DNA from: Polytrichum commune
Taxonomy: Eukaryota > Streptophyta > Polytrichopsida > Polytrichales > Polytrichaceae
Assembly: GCA_950295325.1 (NCBI GenBank)
Contig: OX485808.1
Location: 33,438,527 to 33,502,526, forward strand
Reading direction: 5' to 3'
Length of the DNA stretch: 64,000 nucleotides
This document shows, piece after piece, positions 46,198 through 59,064 of the stretch. A program made the translations under genes and the position numbers. Below the pieces are notes generated by a model that saw only the letters and a list, made by a program, of their open reading frames with translations, did not search any database and was not told where the DNA came from. Each line of letters opens with the position of its first letter. Within the stretch, counting starts at the first letter, position 1.

Positions 46198-46609
46198 TAT
46201 GTGGTAAGATATATGAGGCCCAAGCACAATGGGCACATTGTGTGAATAAAGGGCCCGCCCAAATGCTGCCCTTTATTTGCACAATGCATCCTCCCAAGGA
46301 TCTTCTCTCGTGTAAAACCCTCACATGGAGATTGGGCCGTTAGATTCAAAGTAGATCGACGGCTAAGCATGCATAAAGTTATGTTGTGTTCCATGGCAGG
46401 CAATTTCACCATATAAGGCACCTTGCCTCTTCCATAGGAAAGGGAGTGTTAGAAAACACATCCACTAGATCCCTCTTCACACCTATCAAGTTCTTTATTC
46501 ACAAGTAGCACACGTAAATGTCCACCAACATTGCGACCTAAGATGTTACACCAATTTTGCTCTTGTGACAAGTTTGTTTACGCAAACAACTTAATTTTAG
46601 GGTTTGTAA

Positions 46610-46742
46610 ATTGTCCACATTAAATGTTGTATTTAGTGTCATATGGTATTTTATGTCATTGTGGTAACGTTTCTAATGACACCTCTTAGAATAAGTTTGC
46701 AAGTAATGTCATCCCAACTTACTTTTAGTTCATCCACTGGAA
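46610..46742 (+). repeat. dispersed repeat, pair of 44516-44640
   Basis: It contains TGTTGTATTTAGTGTCATAT, TTCTAATGACACCTC, ATAAGTTTGCAAGT and TTACTTTTAGTTCATCCACT. Both copies are followed by other members of the TTTAGTGTCA group. Confidence 0.75.
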
Positions 46743-47825
46743 GTTTGGTGTATTCTACATTCTAACATTTTTGTGATGAAACATTATCATGAATGATTAA
46801 ATTTTGGATGAAGAATCACTTACTAAGTGACAATATTTGCAACATTGAAAATCTACTAGTGATGGCCTACGCCGGACATGCTAGCTCGTTGACTATATCA
46901 TTTGACAAAAACATATTGAATTTTCTTTTTAAAGTACAATGGATTCGTCATTTTACATTAATGATTGTCAATGATATTCTATATGTCTTCTTAAGAATGA
47001 AGCTCATGTGAAGATAAATCTTAAAACACTTCAATTGTGCTATTCTTGATGTTGATTGTGTTAGGTTCATCCACGAACCTCACTTGACCCTTTCAAGTGA
47101 CATAGGCCCCCTCAAAATGGACAGTGGTGATCGTTAACATTTTGTCTTCAGTAACCAATGAATTACATTTGCAATCTTTAGAATAATACAACTAGTGTTC
47201 TTGTTGAAGTACATAGTTGCCCACCTTGGAGGAAAGTTGGTGTTGGAAGTGGGCGCTTCTACCTTATGTATTGTGAACCCTTACCCCCAAAACTTTGTGA
47301 TGTAGTTGAATACTATGAGGCTACACCATTCATGGTGTTTAGTGTCACTTACTATTTGAAGATACACAATACTACAACTTTTTACTAAGAAGGCAAGTTT
47401 TTACCAAGTAAAAGTCATTTATGTTATATAATGTACATACACCATATTGAGTTTTTGTAGATACACAAAGAAACCTATCATAAGAAGTTACAATGTTGAA
47501 TAATCCCAAATACAACGTGACACTAAATACCATAAACGATGCGGCCGTAAGTTCTGAGTGTAACTCAACATTGGGTTTCAAAACACTGTAGATGTTGGTA
47601 GTAATTCTAATCAAGTCTCAATTTATCTAGTCGAGAAGAAGTCTATGGGCGATGAAAGCAGCTTCTGGCTTCTGGTGAGGCCACGTCACCTGTGCTTTCT
47701 CGACCGTCGGATCTGACCCTCTCCCCTAATCTCCTCCGTCCACTGCTTGTGCAGACAGACAGAGAGAGAAGACAGACAGACAAACACTCACTCTCTTCAC
47801 TTTCCCGATTCCGATTCTCGTCTAT

Positions 47826-48345
47826 TCGGAGTGACGAGTGAGGAGTGCTTGGGGATATATATTTCGTGTCAGGGACAATGTATTTTGTGGGTTCTTGATG
47901 TTTCTCAGATTCTGTAGTTTTGGGTTAAGGGAGACAGGGTTCGGTGGCTTGCGATTACGCATTGTCTGTTCGGAGTGACGAGTGAGGAGTGCTTGGGAAT
48001 GATGTATATATTTCGTGTCAGAGACGATGTATTTCGTGGGTTCTTGATGTTTTTCAGATTCTGCAGTTTTGGGTTAAGGGAGACAGGGTTCGGTGGCTTG
48101 ATGGAAACAAAGAAGGAAACATTGAATCAGAAAATTCTCAGGAAGTGCGAACTGCAATACCCATCCGGAGTGCTTGGGGATGATGTATATTTCGTGTCAG
48201 GGACGATGTATTTCGTGGGTTCTTGATGTTTTTCAGATTCTGTAGTTTTGGGTTAAGGGAGACAGGGTTCGGTGGCTTGAAGGAAACATAGAAGGAAACA
48301 TTGAATCAGAAAATTCTCAAGAAGTGCGAACTGCAATACCTCTGG
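47826..48345 (+). repeat. three ~180-bp tandem units
   Basis: Each unit has GAGTGCTTGGGRATGATGTAT-type sequence, TTTCGTGTCAGRGAC, TGTATTTYGTGGGTTCTTGA, CAGATTCTG.AGTTTTGGG and GGGAGACAGGGTTCGGTGGC. Units 2 and 3 also carry GAAGGAAACATTGAATCAGA. They may be the leader of a transcribed region, but no start codon of a known protein follows. Confidence 0.8.
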
Positions 48346-48941
48346 ACACTTCCAAACACCAATGGCCTTACTCCTGATAATTCTCATTTTGGTTCATCTG
48401 GTGAGTCAATGATGCATTTTTAAGGGGCAAGGGCCGAAATAGGCTACACCAAAATCAATTTGAACTGCCTGAAGGCTTCTTTGGGCGATGACATGAAATT
48501 TTGCTAATCAATATGGAGCAGGTTATGCAGAGGTAATTAGCAAATCCCTGCTTCCCAGCATGTGAAGAAGATAGAAGAAGATACCTAATTGCAGAGGTGT
48601 TTGTTTGTGCTTTGGACAAAAACCTGCGCTGTGATTTCTTCTTCTGAACAGATTTCTAGGTGGGACTCGAACATATCATAACTATCTCCTTTGTAAATCT
48701 TCACACCAAATCCTCTCTTTAAAAATATCTATTGAGTAATTTGCCTCTGGAGTACGTCAATTTTGGTTTTGTCAATGTGTGACTTCACCATACATACGGA
48801 CCACAATTTCTATTCCTTTTTTCAACAAGGTACACATTTATATTATGACAATAGGTAGCAAGGTCTTTCAGTCGGATGATATCACTCTTTCCCCTGAAAG
48901 GTGCTCATTTGAACAATTGGGTTTTTGGGTTGGGGTTTCAG

Positions 48942-49064
48942 CTGAAGATAGAAATGCTCAGCATGCATGGAGACGATGATGGTTCAACGGAGAATATCCT
49001 CAATCTTAGTGAAGCTGAACTTGCCATTCGTAAAGTTGACATGGTTGACATTGCATTTGATGAT
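48942..49064 (+). other. possible exon of unknown gene
   Basis: An open stretch with splice-like edges (TTTCAG before it, GTGAGT after) encodes MHGDDDGSTENILNLSEAE and RKVDMVDIAFDD. The acidic composition is unlike the surrounding noncoding DNA. No family was recognised. A further possible piece, VPKRDYKLELDPKLYSSKK, lies at about 49165-49220. I give it as a candidate only. Confidence 0.3.
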
Positions 49065-49695
49065 GTGAGTGATCAAGTCATTTTTCCTGGAAAATGATTT
49101 TTATTTTTTCAGAGTAATTACTGGGGTATATGACCCTGCACTGTTAAATTGACAGTTTAGTGCTTGTACAAGTTCCTAAGCGAGATTATAAGCTAGAACT
49201 TGATCCGAAGCTCTATAGCTCCAAGAAGTTGTGGTTTGGTGCAGTTCTTGTGCCAAACTGCTAGTACTATCAAGCTTACTACAGTCCCCAAGCAGTATGT
49301 GCATTTCTCATGTTACCACCGAGTTTTGGATACCGAAATTGGAGTTTGTGAAATTCTTGCTTCAGAATCGTTAGTTGCTTAGCATCCGCTAGTTTTTGCA
49401 CTCTACAGCGTCTTGCATAATTCAAGTGTAATTTTGTAACATGAATGTGTTGTGTTGAAAAAAAATTCATTGAATTTGTTGGTTCCTTGTTCTAGGAATC
49501 ACCACTGCTAAATTGTCAGTGAAGCATCATGCAGGTATTAATTCCTCTTTATCATCTTTTAACTCTATGAATTACCTCCCAACATTCGTTAAGAGTTCTT
49601 TCACCTTAGTGTAAAGCAGGAGACAAGCACGGTCTGAGCGAGAGGACCAGATTTTCTAATCCACACATGGAATTGTGCTCTCACATGGCAGGCCA

Positions 49696-49770
49696 GTAAA
49701 CATCAACAGTCAACTTGAGCATCTACAGGCGAAGTATGTTGGAACTGGGCATGCTCATGTCAATCACTTG
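49696..49770 (+). pseudogene. SF3B5 (SF3b10) splicing-factor fragment
   Basis: Twenty-five codons read VNINSQLEHLQAKYVGTGHA and then HVNHL before a stop. This is the highly conserved N-terminal block of SF3B5, the 10-kDa subunit of the U2 snRNP SF3b complex, normally about 86 residues. The rest of the protein was not found downstream, and GTAAG follows immediately, so it may be a captured exon. Not functional alone. Confidence 0.8.
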
Positions 49771-49904
49771 TAAGTGTACACATGTCCTTGGACTGGACAT
49801 TCCTGTTTTCATTGTGCAGGCCTTATATACTTATATACTTATGGAGTTCAGGTACATATGTAGAACCTCTTTCTCAAAATCAGCCTTTCGTGCATTCAGA
49901 ATCA

Positions 49905-50030
49905 GCCCTTTGCCTCCAGCTTGAATAGCTGCATCTCGTCGCTGCAGACACAGGCTGCTCTGGATTGATGTGGGTAGGATGAGGAATGCCCACATCCCAT
50001 TTTACTCCGCAATGTGATGAGTTTAATTGC
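49905..50030 (+). repeat. duplicated segment, pair of 50900-51015
   Basis: It shares TTTGCCTC.AGCTTG, AGCTGC, TGCAG, TTGATGTGG, TAGGAT.AGGAA and CAATGTGATGAG with 50900-51015. The two lie 1 kb apart in direct orientation. Confidence 0.65.
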
Positions 50031-51644
50031 GCACCTTATAATTGTACATTTCCCAATTCTTCTGTTGATCCGAACCTAGAAGCTGCATTTGGGAGGAGAT
50101 TGGGCAATGGACTGAATTGCTGAGAGTCACATCGCTTTGAGGTTACATAAAATTAAAATTTGTACGCCCATTCCCAGCAGTTTATGTATGGATTCCTTTT
50201 GTCTCTTGAATTTTTTCACGAACTGGATCCTCGCAGACCAATTCAAAAAGACCTCGGAGTCTGAGAGAGGTAAACTTGCAAGACAACTTGCATGTATGCA
50301 AATGTGGCAACAAAATCATCTGCAATGATGATACAGTAGTGCCAACCAGTAGTTTGCTTTTGTAACTTATATGAGTTTCACGGAATGTGGCCTGCCAATT
50401 CGAGTTGCAAACAGCTGTAATGACTCTGATTAAAACCAGCTAGAACCAGCTGATTAAGAAGTTATTTATATTCCATCAGTGAGTGATTTCGTAAATACAC
50501 ATATCGGAATTGATCTCTTGAGAAGGCTGCGATCATTGGTCAACATGTTTGTTGCACATCAACACCTCGCCTTGTGCTAAAAGAAGGCAGAAACCTCAAT
50601 ATTCGATTTGAACGGCAGGTAGTGTAGCTTGGGTCTTTTGAAGTCAAAGTATGGAGGGTAGCAATTGCGAGCCCAAACCCATCTGATTCCTTTACTTCTG
50701 ACAAAGGGAAGAGTGTAGCCAATCTTCTTGAAAGGAGGAGCGATCGGAGGGTGCACTTAGCGTTAGCGTTGTAGATTCTAAAAGTTTCTATCTAGGTTTA
50801 GAAAGGGTCATTATTGAAACCTTTGGAAGAATTCGTTAGAAAAGAGTTTGGGTTGTTCAAGTTTCAGCCAGACCAAGTTGGTTTCTTTCCTGGATCTGCC
50901 TCATTTGCCTCTAGCTTGTGAAGCTGCTGCATCTTGCCCCCTGCAGAGGCTACATTGATGTGGTTAGGATAAGGAACGACCATCTCAATTCCCTTCACAA
51001 TGTGATGAGATTGAGTCTGTTCTTTTTCAACTATTTACATAGCTTGAGAGTTGTAACCTCTTTAAGGTTAGATATTGATGAATCTCAGGAACGTACTCTG
51101 CTTTCTGTGGCAATCAAATACAAGTGTTCAACTTACTTTGGAGCATTGAATTTCACTTGCATATATAATAAAGCTTAGATATTGTTGTGATGTTGTCGTG
51201 ATCTGTATGTGAGAATTTGTTCCATTTCCATTAAACTAGTCTTCAAACGCAGGTGTAGGGATCTTCGACATACTGGTGATCTCCCCTGACAAATTGACGG
51301 TACTTGTATTGTCCTTAGGAGCTGATTGGCTATGACCATTGCTGACCCTTTCTGAAATGTTGGCCGGCTAGGATGTGTTGGTCAGCTTCATTCTTATTCT
51401 CTTATGATTAATCGTTTACAGAAGCATACATAGTGAGTTGCAGCCTTGTGGCTTCTGTACGTAGGTTAATAGCAGCTGGGTTGGAGGATGCACTTGAGGA
51501 ATCCTGGTCATGTACTGCATCCTCTTAGGTGTATTTCGTGTTGCTCTGTTATCGAGCATAGTAGCTTACTAGTCTTTAAAAGCCCTCGATTTTCGAAAAG
51601 TAGTCAAGAAAATGTACTGGTTGTTGTTGTTGTGGTGGTGGCAG

Positions 51645-51882
51645 GGTTCCAACTTCTGCAACGGCATCGGATATCAAGGAGGCCTATTACAAATGATCGC
51701 TTAAACAATATGTGATATTGTGCACCATAGTGCATTTGACCTGTTACACGCCAATTTTACATGAAAGATTGATATGTGGCATTTGTACTTACACGTTGTA
51801 TTGCAACCCATCCAGATGAAATTCTGATCCAGAGACCAAGGAGAACTTTCAAAAAATTGCTATTGCTATTGAGGTACTCAAG
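51645..51882 (+). pseudogene. DnaJ (J-domain) fragment
   Basis: Piece one (51645-51693) follows a GGCAG acceptor and reads VPTSATASDIKEAYYK, helix I-II of a J domain. Piece two (51800-51882) has the signature HPD at 51809-51817, then in a shifted frame SDPETKENFQKIAIAIEVLK, helix III. Only the J domain is represented and a frameshift separates HPD from helix III, so it is dead. The parent would be an Hsp40 co-chaperone. Confidence 0.8.
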
Positions 51883-52029
51883 CGCAATTGTCATCCTTCT
51901 TCCTGGATTCTTCATTTGTGCTCCAAATTAGCATCATTGAAGGCTTATGCTGGGCAGCTTGCATAATTGGTGGCAGTCCAAATGTTTGAGGTTATACATG
52001 ACACAAATAGGAAAGGTAGCAGCGCCCAC

Positions 52030-53143
52030 GTCTGATCACCAGCTCCTTCCATGTTACTCAAAATGCCATGTATCATAACAGCATCTCCTTCTTCAACATC
52101 AATAGACCAACTTGACTAGCAACAGCTTTCAACCACAGGAGATTTGGTTTTTCAGGAATTGATTTTGGAGCATGCTTTGAAAAATCTGTCAAGAGGGAGA
52201 ATAAAAGAGGAGTATTGGTCCTCAAGACCTGGACTGTGGCCTCGGCTAGGAGAGCACGCATGCTAAGCATGTGACCAATACACAATGTGTTTGACATCAA
52301 AGTTCCCAACTCTTACAACTCCTGCAACATATTCTCTCGGTGCAGTTGACTCTATGTTCCCAGCTAATGATTCCAGCACCTCTTTCTTTAAGCGTAAGAA
52401 AGTATCAAGAGTGTCTGTAAGTGCTGTGAGTTGTGCCACCAAGCTATCGCACAGCTTATCAACACCATAAGGACCAAAGATCCTCACAAATGCCTTCAGC
52501 TCCGCTAAATCTGCAACCGACTCTGCAACCACACGTCCAATAGGCCTTGTGCTTCTAAAACACTTATCCAAGGGAGAGAATATGACTCCTGAAGCTTTTC
52601 CATCTTTTAGCAAGTTCTCCACATACCAATCTGTGATTGTGCACACAGCATCACCACCTGCTCCAACTTCTCAATCATCAGGGTGCAAGTCTTGCATATG
52701 ACGTGCAAAGGACTCAGTTAGGAGAACCTCCCACACACCTCGTGTTAGGTCCAACTGTACATGTTGTTCCACAAGATGCACAATGCTCATGTGTCGCTGC
52801 AGCCTCCACTACAGATGGTCGTTGAAGATCACCATCCACCATAATTATACTAGCTAACCGTGTCCGAAAGTTTTTCACAACTCGATCCCTCAAGTACTGC
52901 ATCCACATCAAGGGAACCAGAATGCACAAATTATACAAATGATTTCAAAACTATTTAAGCACTCAGCAGTTGCAACTTCAGCTGCCTGTCTAGTGAATTT
53001 CCCTGTACCACATAAAACATATCACCCAGGTCATCAGAAACATGTACCTCCTGTGGTACAAACATGTGGTTGAGGACATGCAAAGGCTCCATCTCATTAA
53101 GCACTAAACAAAGACTAGTTAGTCTCTGGACTGCTGCCCCCAA
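52030..53143 (-). pseudogene. NAP1 (Nck-associated protein 1, SCAR/WAVE complex) fragment
   Basis: Minus-strand pieces match the central to C-terminal part of plant NAP1 in order: RLTSLCLVLNEMEPLHVLNH (53143-53048), an intron (53047-52897, GT-AG), YLRDRVVKNFRTRL and DLQRPSV, then in a shifted frame MSIVHLVEQHVQLDLTRG, a stop, WYVENLLKDGKASGVIF, FVRIFGPYGVDKL, and after another shift LLAEATVQVL and IPEK. NAP1 is a roughly 1400-residue subunit of the complex that activates ARP2/3 actin nucleation. Only about 330 codons remain, with at least two frameshifts and one stop. Confidence 0.85.
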
Positions 53144-53402
53144 CCTGCATTCACAAGAGCAATTTTATTCTAGCAGTGAGACAGCAGGATAAAATATTGG
53201 AAATAAACATTCATATGTGCTTCTCGACCTGCTTGGCCAGATTATATTCCACATCAGCATCGCGGCATTTGGCGCGTCCTGCTTTAGCCAATTTTTTGGA
53301 CTCTGCTATATAATACTGGATGTCTTACATGGTCTTTTTGGATGAGGTCAGGTGGTAAAGATCTCAATGAATTTTCTTGCAAGTATTTTATGTATGTGAC
53401 AG

Positions 53403-53901
53403 GCCTTCAGAGGATTGGAAGGGTGGTAGAGGACATATCAATAAGGATGTCCTTTTGAAAGCACTACCTTCTCCATGCAATGATTCACTTATCCAGGTAT
53501 GTATGTAGCACTTATTGTAATGATTCACTTATCCTGGTATGTATGTAGCACTTATTGTGATGATTCTCTTCTTTACATTCCTCATCTTTGGCATGTGATT
53601 GTTCAATTGTTCCATATGTTTTTTTAAATTTTATTACTGGTTTGATTAAATGGTAGCACCTTGCATTTAGATGTAGATATTCAGATTTGGAAAACCTTCA
53701 GTGTGATTTGTTAGTATTACAGGAATTTGGAGTATATGGTGGAACAAGCTAGGCCATTTGTCCAGCCATTGTGAGGATGTTCATTGTAAGTAATTTATTT
53801 CATTTTGCTGATGTTGTGATCTACTACAACAGGGTTGTGGACCTCCTGGGCTAATGAATTTTATTTCTGGAGACAAGGCCCCAGACAAATCTCAAGGACC
53901 G
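53403..53901 (+). pseudogene. NADH-cytochrome b5 reductase fragment
   Basis: Two exons remain. The first (53403-53496) reads PSEDWKGGRGHINKDVLL and ends NDSLIQ; the second (53833-53901) reads GCGPPGLMNFISGDKAPDK and ends SQGP. They join in phase at GT-AG sites. CGPPGLM is the NAD-binding motif of the ferredoxin-reductase fold, and the surrounding residues match the plant mitochondrial form. The FAD domain and the last exon were not found. A direct repeat of about 42 bp duplicates the donor site of the first exon (53480-53561). Confidence 0.8.
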
Positions 53902-54493
53902 GTATGACTAGTTCTTGGTTTTCACAAAGAAGTGTTCAACATACTATTTGTCCTTGATTAGTGGTGATTTCTAGTGGTTTAGGGTTCAGGCTGAAGCCAT
54001 TGAATTGTTTAATTATACAAGTGAGAGGGTGGTCTAAACGTCTATACTTTCAGGCATTTTCTTAAGAATGGGTCTGATTATTTGCCACTGTGACGAACAA
54101 TACTCATGTAAGTTTAATTTAGTCTGTACACTTTAAGAGCGCTTAGCATGTCACATTTTATGACTTATCTACAATGCTGCAAGCATTCTTTACGTTGGAA
54201 GCCAGAACCATGATAATATAGTGGTGTTGGACGCATGGTTGATCTTTTCAAAATGTACTTCATTCTTTTTTGGAAGTTGATGTGGAAAATTTAGGGTTCA
54301 GTGGCCATGTGAATTTTATTTATTTTTAATTGCTCTATGTAGGGATTTTCATCAAACTAAACACTTCCAGTTGACATAGACAACGAAAATGTGGATGGAC
54401 TTGCTCAGAACTATGGCATTGTAATATACTGACAAATTTTCATATATTTTCAAAAAACTTCTTGTAGTTTTTTTTAGGTCAAGAGCTCATATT

Positions 54494-56950
54494 ATGGTAG
54501 ACGGTCCTAATATTGCGCAGTGTTGACATTGACAAGACATATCAGGCAAAAAAAACTAGAATTTTTTAATTTTTTTTTTGGGAATATCAAGTGGGATGAA
54601 GCGTGATTTGGATGGAAGAAAAATTATTTCAAAATGGATGAAATCCAAACAAACAATCTTGTCCGATTACCAAGGGGGTGGATATTTTAGAATTTAAAAA
54701 TGCCGCCCTAATACTGCGCAGATAATTGCGTGCGCAATGAACTGCGCAATATTAGGGCACACTTAAATCTCTTTCTGGGCATACAACTTTTTTCGTATGA
54801 GCTGATTTATTGCAATCTCCTACCCTGAAAATGGATGGACTTATAGATTTGGTGATCCCTCTTTGGAAGGATCAGGTAGGCCAAACTGTCAGTTCATACA
54901 AGTTAAGACATGTGGATGTAGAGCATTTGATTTCATAACCAAAGAAAATATCAATACCTCCTGTTGACAGGGAAAAACGGCTGATAGTCGAGAAATGATG
55001 TCACACTCTTTCATGGCATCCGTATTCTCTTTGAATATGCTTAATTTCTTCAAGAAGGACATTGTTATGTTAATCCCAACAAATTGATCGCATGACCTCT
55101 CTTTGAACTTCAAGATTTACTAGCCATAAGCAGCTCTAATTGTTTCACAAACTTCTTAACAGAAAAATGGGAATTGGTCAAGTACTGTGAAATCAGATTA
55201 AAAAGAGATTTTGACAATATTGAACTATGAGATCAGTTTCAAATCCTGTGTGGACAATCTGTGTACCACTGCAAGCCTTCTTCCAACAAAGTTGGTCATT
55301 CTAGGAAGGTCACTAAATTTGAGATCATTTTTATGTTTTGCAAAGGCCAACAATGGTACCACATAGAGAAGTAGAATCTTCATGAGGTTTAAAAATCAAA
55401 GAAGTTTAGGATTCCAGTCAGCAAATCAGATATGGGACTCACATGGTGAGCAAGGCAACGTTTTTCTAGCTCAATAGCTTGCACAATGTGTCCTGTTCCA
55501 AATGCAGACCAGGAATCCTTCTTGTCATAACAAACGAAATATCTCCAAAAAGTGTCAGTATTATGAAACTGAGCAGCAGAATTATGCATTGATTAAACTC
55601 AAAACCCTAAACCCTTGCACTTCCAAGATAAGACCTGATGAATGCACCCACAAGAAATGTTATCAATAGTCCTGTGACATCTTCAATCGGCAGGGAACAG
55701 GATCCTGTTTTAATGGACCAGGTAACTTCAAAACGTTCAGACATGAGAATTCTTAATTTCCTTGCTTTGGTCTTTCTCATGACAATGCAGTGTGGAATTC
55801 TACTATATTAAAAAAAACTTGCATGATCTTCAACGTCCAAGACCCCATGCCCTTGCAATCAAAGAAGAACTCTTGCGTATGGCACAACTAGCAACAGAAT
55901 TCTGCTGCTCATGCATGTCATGCTTGCTTTGCAGAAGAATCCACGAAGTGCAAAGGCATGAAGAGGACAAGCATATAACCATTCCAAACACAACCTCCTA
56001 CATACAACATCTCATGGAATCGGAGTTTGGGAAATTGCCATACTTCACGTAGCTGCAACTCAGTGCATTGGATCTCTAGAGTCAGCAGGTTCAGAGTAGT
56101 CTTCCCAATCTTCTGTTCTAATAGGAACTGCAGTCATACCAAATTAATCATCAAATGCCCGGGCCTCAGGACTTAGCATCGTGAACAAAGGAGACTGTAA
56201 TAAGGTATGAATGACAGTAGACATACCGCATGGAAATTCCGGAACAATGACAACATGTAGAATGTTGAAACGATGTTTAACCGCAAATTGAAGCACTTCC
56301 TGCCTTCCTTGCGCAATACTCTCGCCAATGCACCCTACGCCTTGCCCAATGCCCAATGGCTTCTTTCGATGAGCCAGTCCAAAATTTAGCCATCACTTTC
56401 GGTGCTACATCCTTTGTGTCCTCGTAGACATGTCGGTTTCAGGATCAAAATCTTGATGCACATCACGATAGATGACCTTGCCTCGCATGCAACACCGTTC
56501 TTGCAATTCTGGGCTTTCGACTGAAACCCTAATTTTCAGAAATGGCGAGTCACATATCATGGCAACGCCATCAATCGAGATGTTCACAGGATTGGTGATT
56601 CTTACATTGTTTCTGGGCCAGCCTCCCTGTGTGTGACCTCCTCCGCCTCCCTGCAATACAAAGCCCATACTTCTTGCTCAAAGAAGAAAGAAATACACAA
56701 GAAATAGATACACCGCCGGAAGCTTCGAATTGAGCTCCTGCTCAGCTCTGCTCTGCGCCGCTCCAACCCCGCTCCCAATTTCTATCCCCAACTTTGCAGC
56801 ATTGTGCACCACACAAACAAACCCCACGACATGGAGCTCCTCAAGTCGCCACAGAATGCTCAGAATGCCACAGCAATTGCTAATGAGCAATTGCTGCGCA
56901 ACATAAGGGCAGCATGAACATTGCTGCGCAATATTAGGACCGGTTACCAT
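54494..56950. mobile_element. 2.46-kb DNA element with GGTCCTAATATTGCGCAG ends
   Basis: The left end ATGGTAGACGGTCC...GCGCAG and the inverted right end ATGGTAACCGGTCC...GCGCAG match over 27 bp with two mismatches. The core CCTAATATTGCGCAG or variants recurs inside at 54705, 54741 and 56891, a subterminal-repeat layout. A target duplication was not clear, so the superfamily is open. Several short frames inside have no recognised transposase domain: minus-strand 55589-55389 (FHNTDTFWRYFVCYDKKDSW), 56668-56405 and 56356-56144, and plus-strand 55792-56052. They may be captured gene pieces. Confidence 0.7.
54705..54758. repeat. imperfect hairpin built from element-end sequences
   Basis: GCCCTAATACTGCGCAG faces CTGCGCAATATTAGGGC, with ATTGCG and CGCAAT pairing nearer the centre. 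Both arms are copies of the outer end core of the enclosing element. Confidence 0.8.
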
Positions 56951-57799
56951 ATAAGCCAGAACTGTTTTACTATGTTTTTGTGAGGTTAAGTTTATGGCGG
57001 ATGTCGACTTTGTAAATTATGCCGAGTTTGGACTCATCAGCTTTGGGTGCTTCCGAGCATGGAGGCCAACATTGTTTCGTTGATTTGTGGGGAAGATGGG
57101 GTTGACTCCATCGTCGCTCCTCTCTGCAAGTTTATTTTGTAGTACAAACTTTTTCAAAAGCTCATGCTAATTGTTGTTGTTGCTGCATTTTGTTTCTCAA
57201 ACATTCAAAGAGGCAATTTGGTGGTTCTTGGCAATGTCTCTGTTTTTGAAATTAACGTAACTTCAATCTGTGATAGATTCTGCACTCACAGTTACGTTTG
57301 TGGATCTATGGAGAAGATATCTCCTGTGATCTACAATGTACTTTCAAAACTTTTCAGACGAAAGAAATGCAACACATACATTCAACGCACATTCCATCTC
57401 AACCTCACAACTCCAGTTCTCCTTCACTAAAATTTCAATACATTATATAAAACTCTCTTGCAAGAGCAATTCAATTTGACTTATTAGTATACAAGGGAGC
57501 CTATCATGACATCCTCATATTCCTAAAGCACTTCATCTAGAAAACTACTTTTGTGCACTGACCAGGGAGATGTTTCAGAATAATCGGTTATGTTTCATCT
57601 CTGCGAATAATCAAGAGATTTGAAACAAAGAGAATACAAAGGCCAAATCTAAATACCTATAAAGGAACGGGAAAGTTGGTGAGGTCTTAAAAGTAGTTGC
57701 ATTTTTTGGAAAAGTGTCCCGACACCCACATTGGAAACGTCTTTGATACCTTTTTGAAGCTTTTATTTTTGATTTATTATCAATTCATTCACCCTTGCT

Positions 57800-58085
57800 T
57801 TGCAAATTTTTCCATGTTGTTGAGGTAATATTACGGGTACTCAAAGGATAACTTGCTAGCATTGCTACTTAATGTAATGTGGAGGTCAATGATGTTAAAA
57901 CAACATTTCATTGATTCACCTTGTCGGGCTCTTTGCAAGAAGACAAAATTTATTGGAAGAATAAGTTTATGTAAGGAAAATAACCATGATATAATTAAAA
58001 ATAAATTGCTTATTAGAAATGCCGAGTTCCTCCCCCACCCCTCGTTAGGGCAATGAAGCTACATGATTTTCAAAGCACTAGAAAA
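57800..58085 (+). repeat. dispersed repeat, pair of 63120-63350
   Basis: It shares CTTGT.GGGCTCTTTGCAAG, AAGACAAAATT.ATTGGAAG, GGAAAATAACCATGATATAA, CCCCCACCCCTC and TGATTTTCAAAGCACTAGAA with 63120-63350. Confidence 0.8.
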
Positions 58086-59064
58086 TGAAATATGGTTACT
58101 AACTTCACGCCACTAGGTAGCTATTTCATTTCAAAGCACCAAAGTACATCAAGCAAATCACACCATAATCTCAAAAAACTATCAAGCTTTACATACATGT
58201 TCCACTTGCCCTGGCTTTTTGTTACGACAATGAGCATATCACAACAACCCATCATGTCAATCCCCATCCTTTCATCAATCCCTCCGTTTGCAACATGTAA
58301 CCTTCCTTTTCAACAATCTGCAAATAAATCTAGAAACAATCTCAAGTACATGACCACATGGGAAGGGGGGGGGGTAACCGGCATTCCACTAGAAAACACA
58401 ATTTGATAAAAAGATAGGGTCTAAATTATTGTTTCTAGTAAGCAATATAAAAGCATTAAAAACAAGGGTTCAATTTGACATTAAAATTAGGTTCAAAGAT
58501 CTTGAATTTGTCAAGGCAAAGTCATTTGAGATGAATCAAACAAAAATGTGTAAGGGATGAAGGATGTTATGTTGGATGGATGTCGCATGCAACACTTCCC
58601 TCTCGTATTGCTTGCAAGCTTCACAGGGATGGATTGGAATGAACAATTGGTTGAGGGAGTTGTTTTTGTTGTTTTTTTCTTTAATTAGTTTTTTTATATT
58701 GTAGGGTGGGTTGGTCTATTTGACATTAGATTTATCTTGGAAGATCTTACATCTTTTAAAGACCAAGTCATTGAGACGAATGAACCATAAACCTAGGGGG
58801 GGTAAAGTTTTTACAATGGATAGAGAAGAGGTATACCGTAGGTTGATAGCAAGTTGGGCAAAAAAATTCCGAATAATTAATTAATTTCAAGAAATTGGTT
58901 GAGGCAAACTGTAGAAACATTTACATAAAATTGGGCAAATATGTCTATGTCTATGTCTATGCAAATATGTCATTTTAATTGAGATGAATCAGCCACAAAG
59001 TGATTTCATGTCGGATGCCCGACGAGAGGATGCTACATTCGAATGTGGAGATTCACGGGGCTGG

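Noticed and set aside
58361-58800. G runs at 58362 and 58790 as ends of another CTCGGGG element
   Set aside because: Both runs are G on the same strand rather than inverted, and no 8-bp duplication flanks them.
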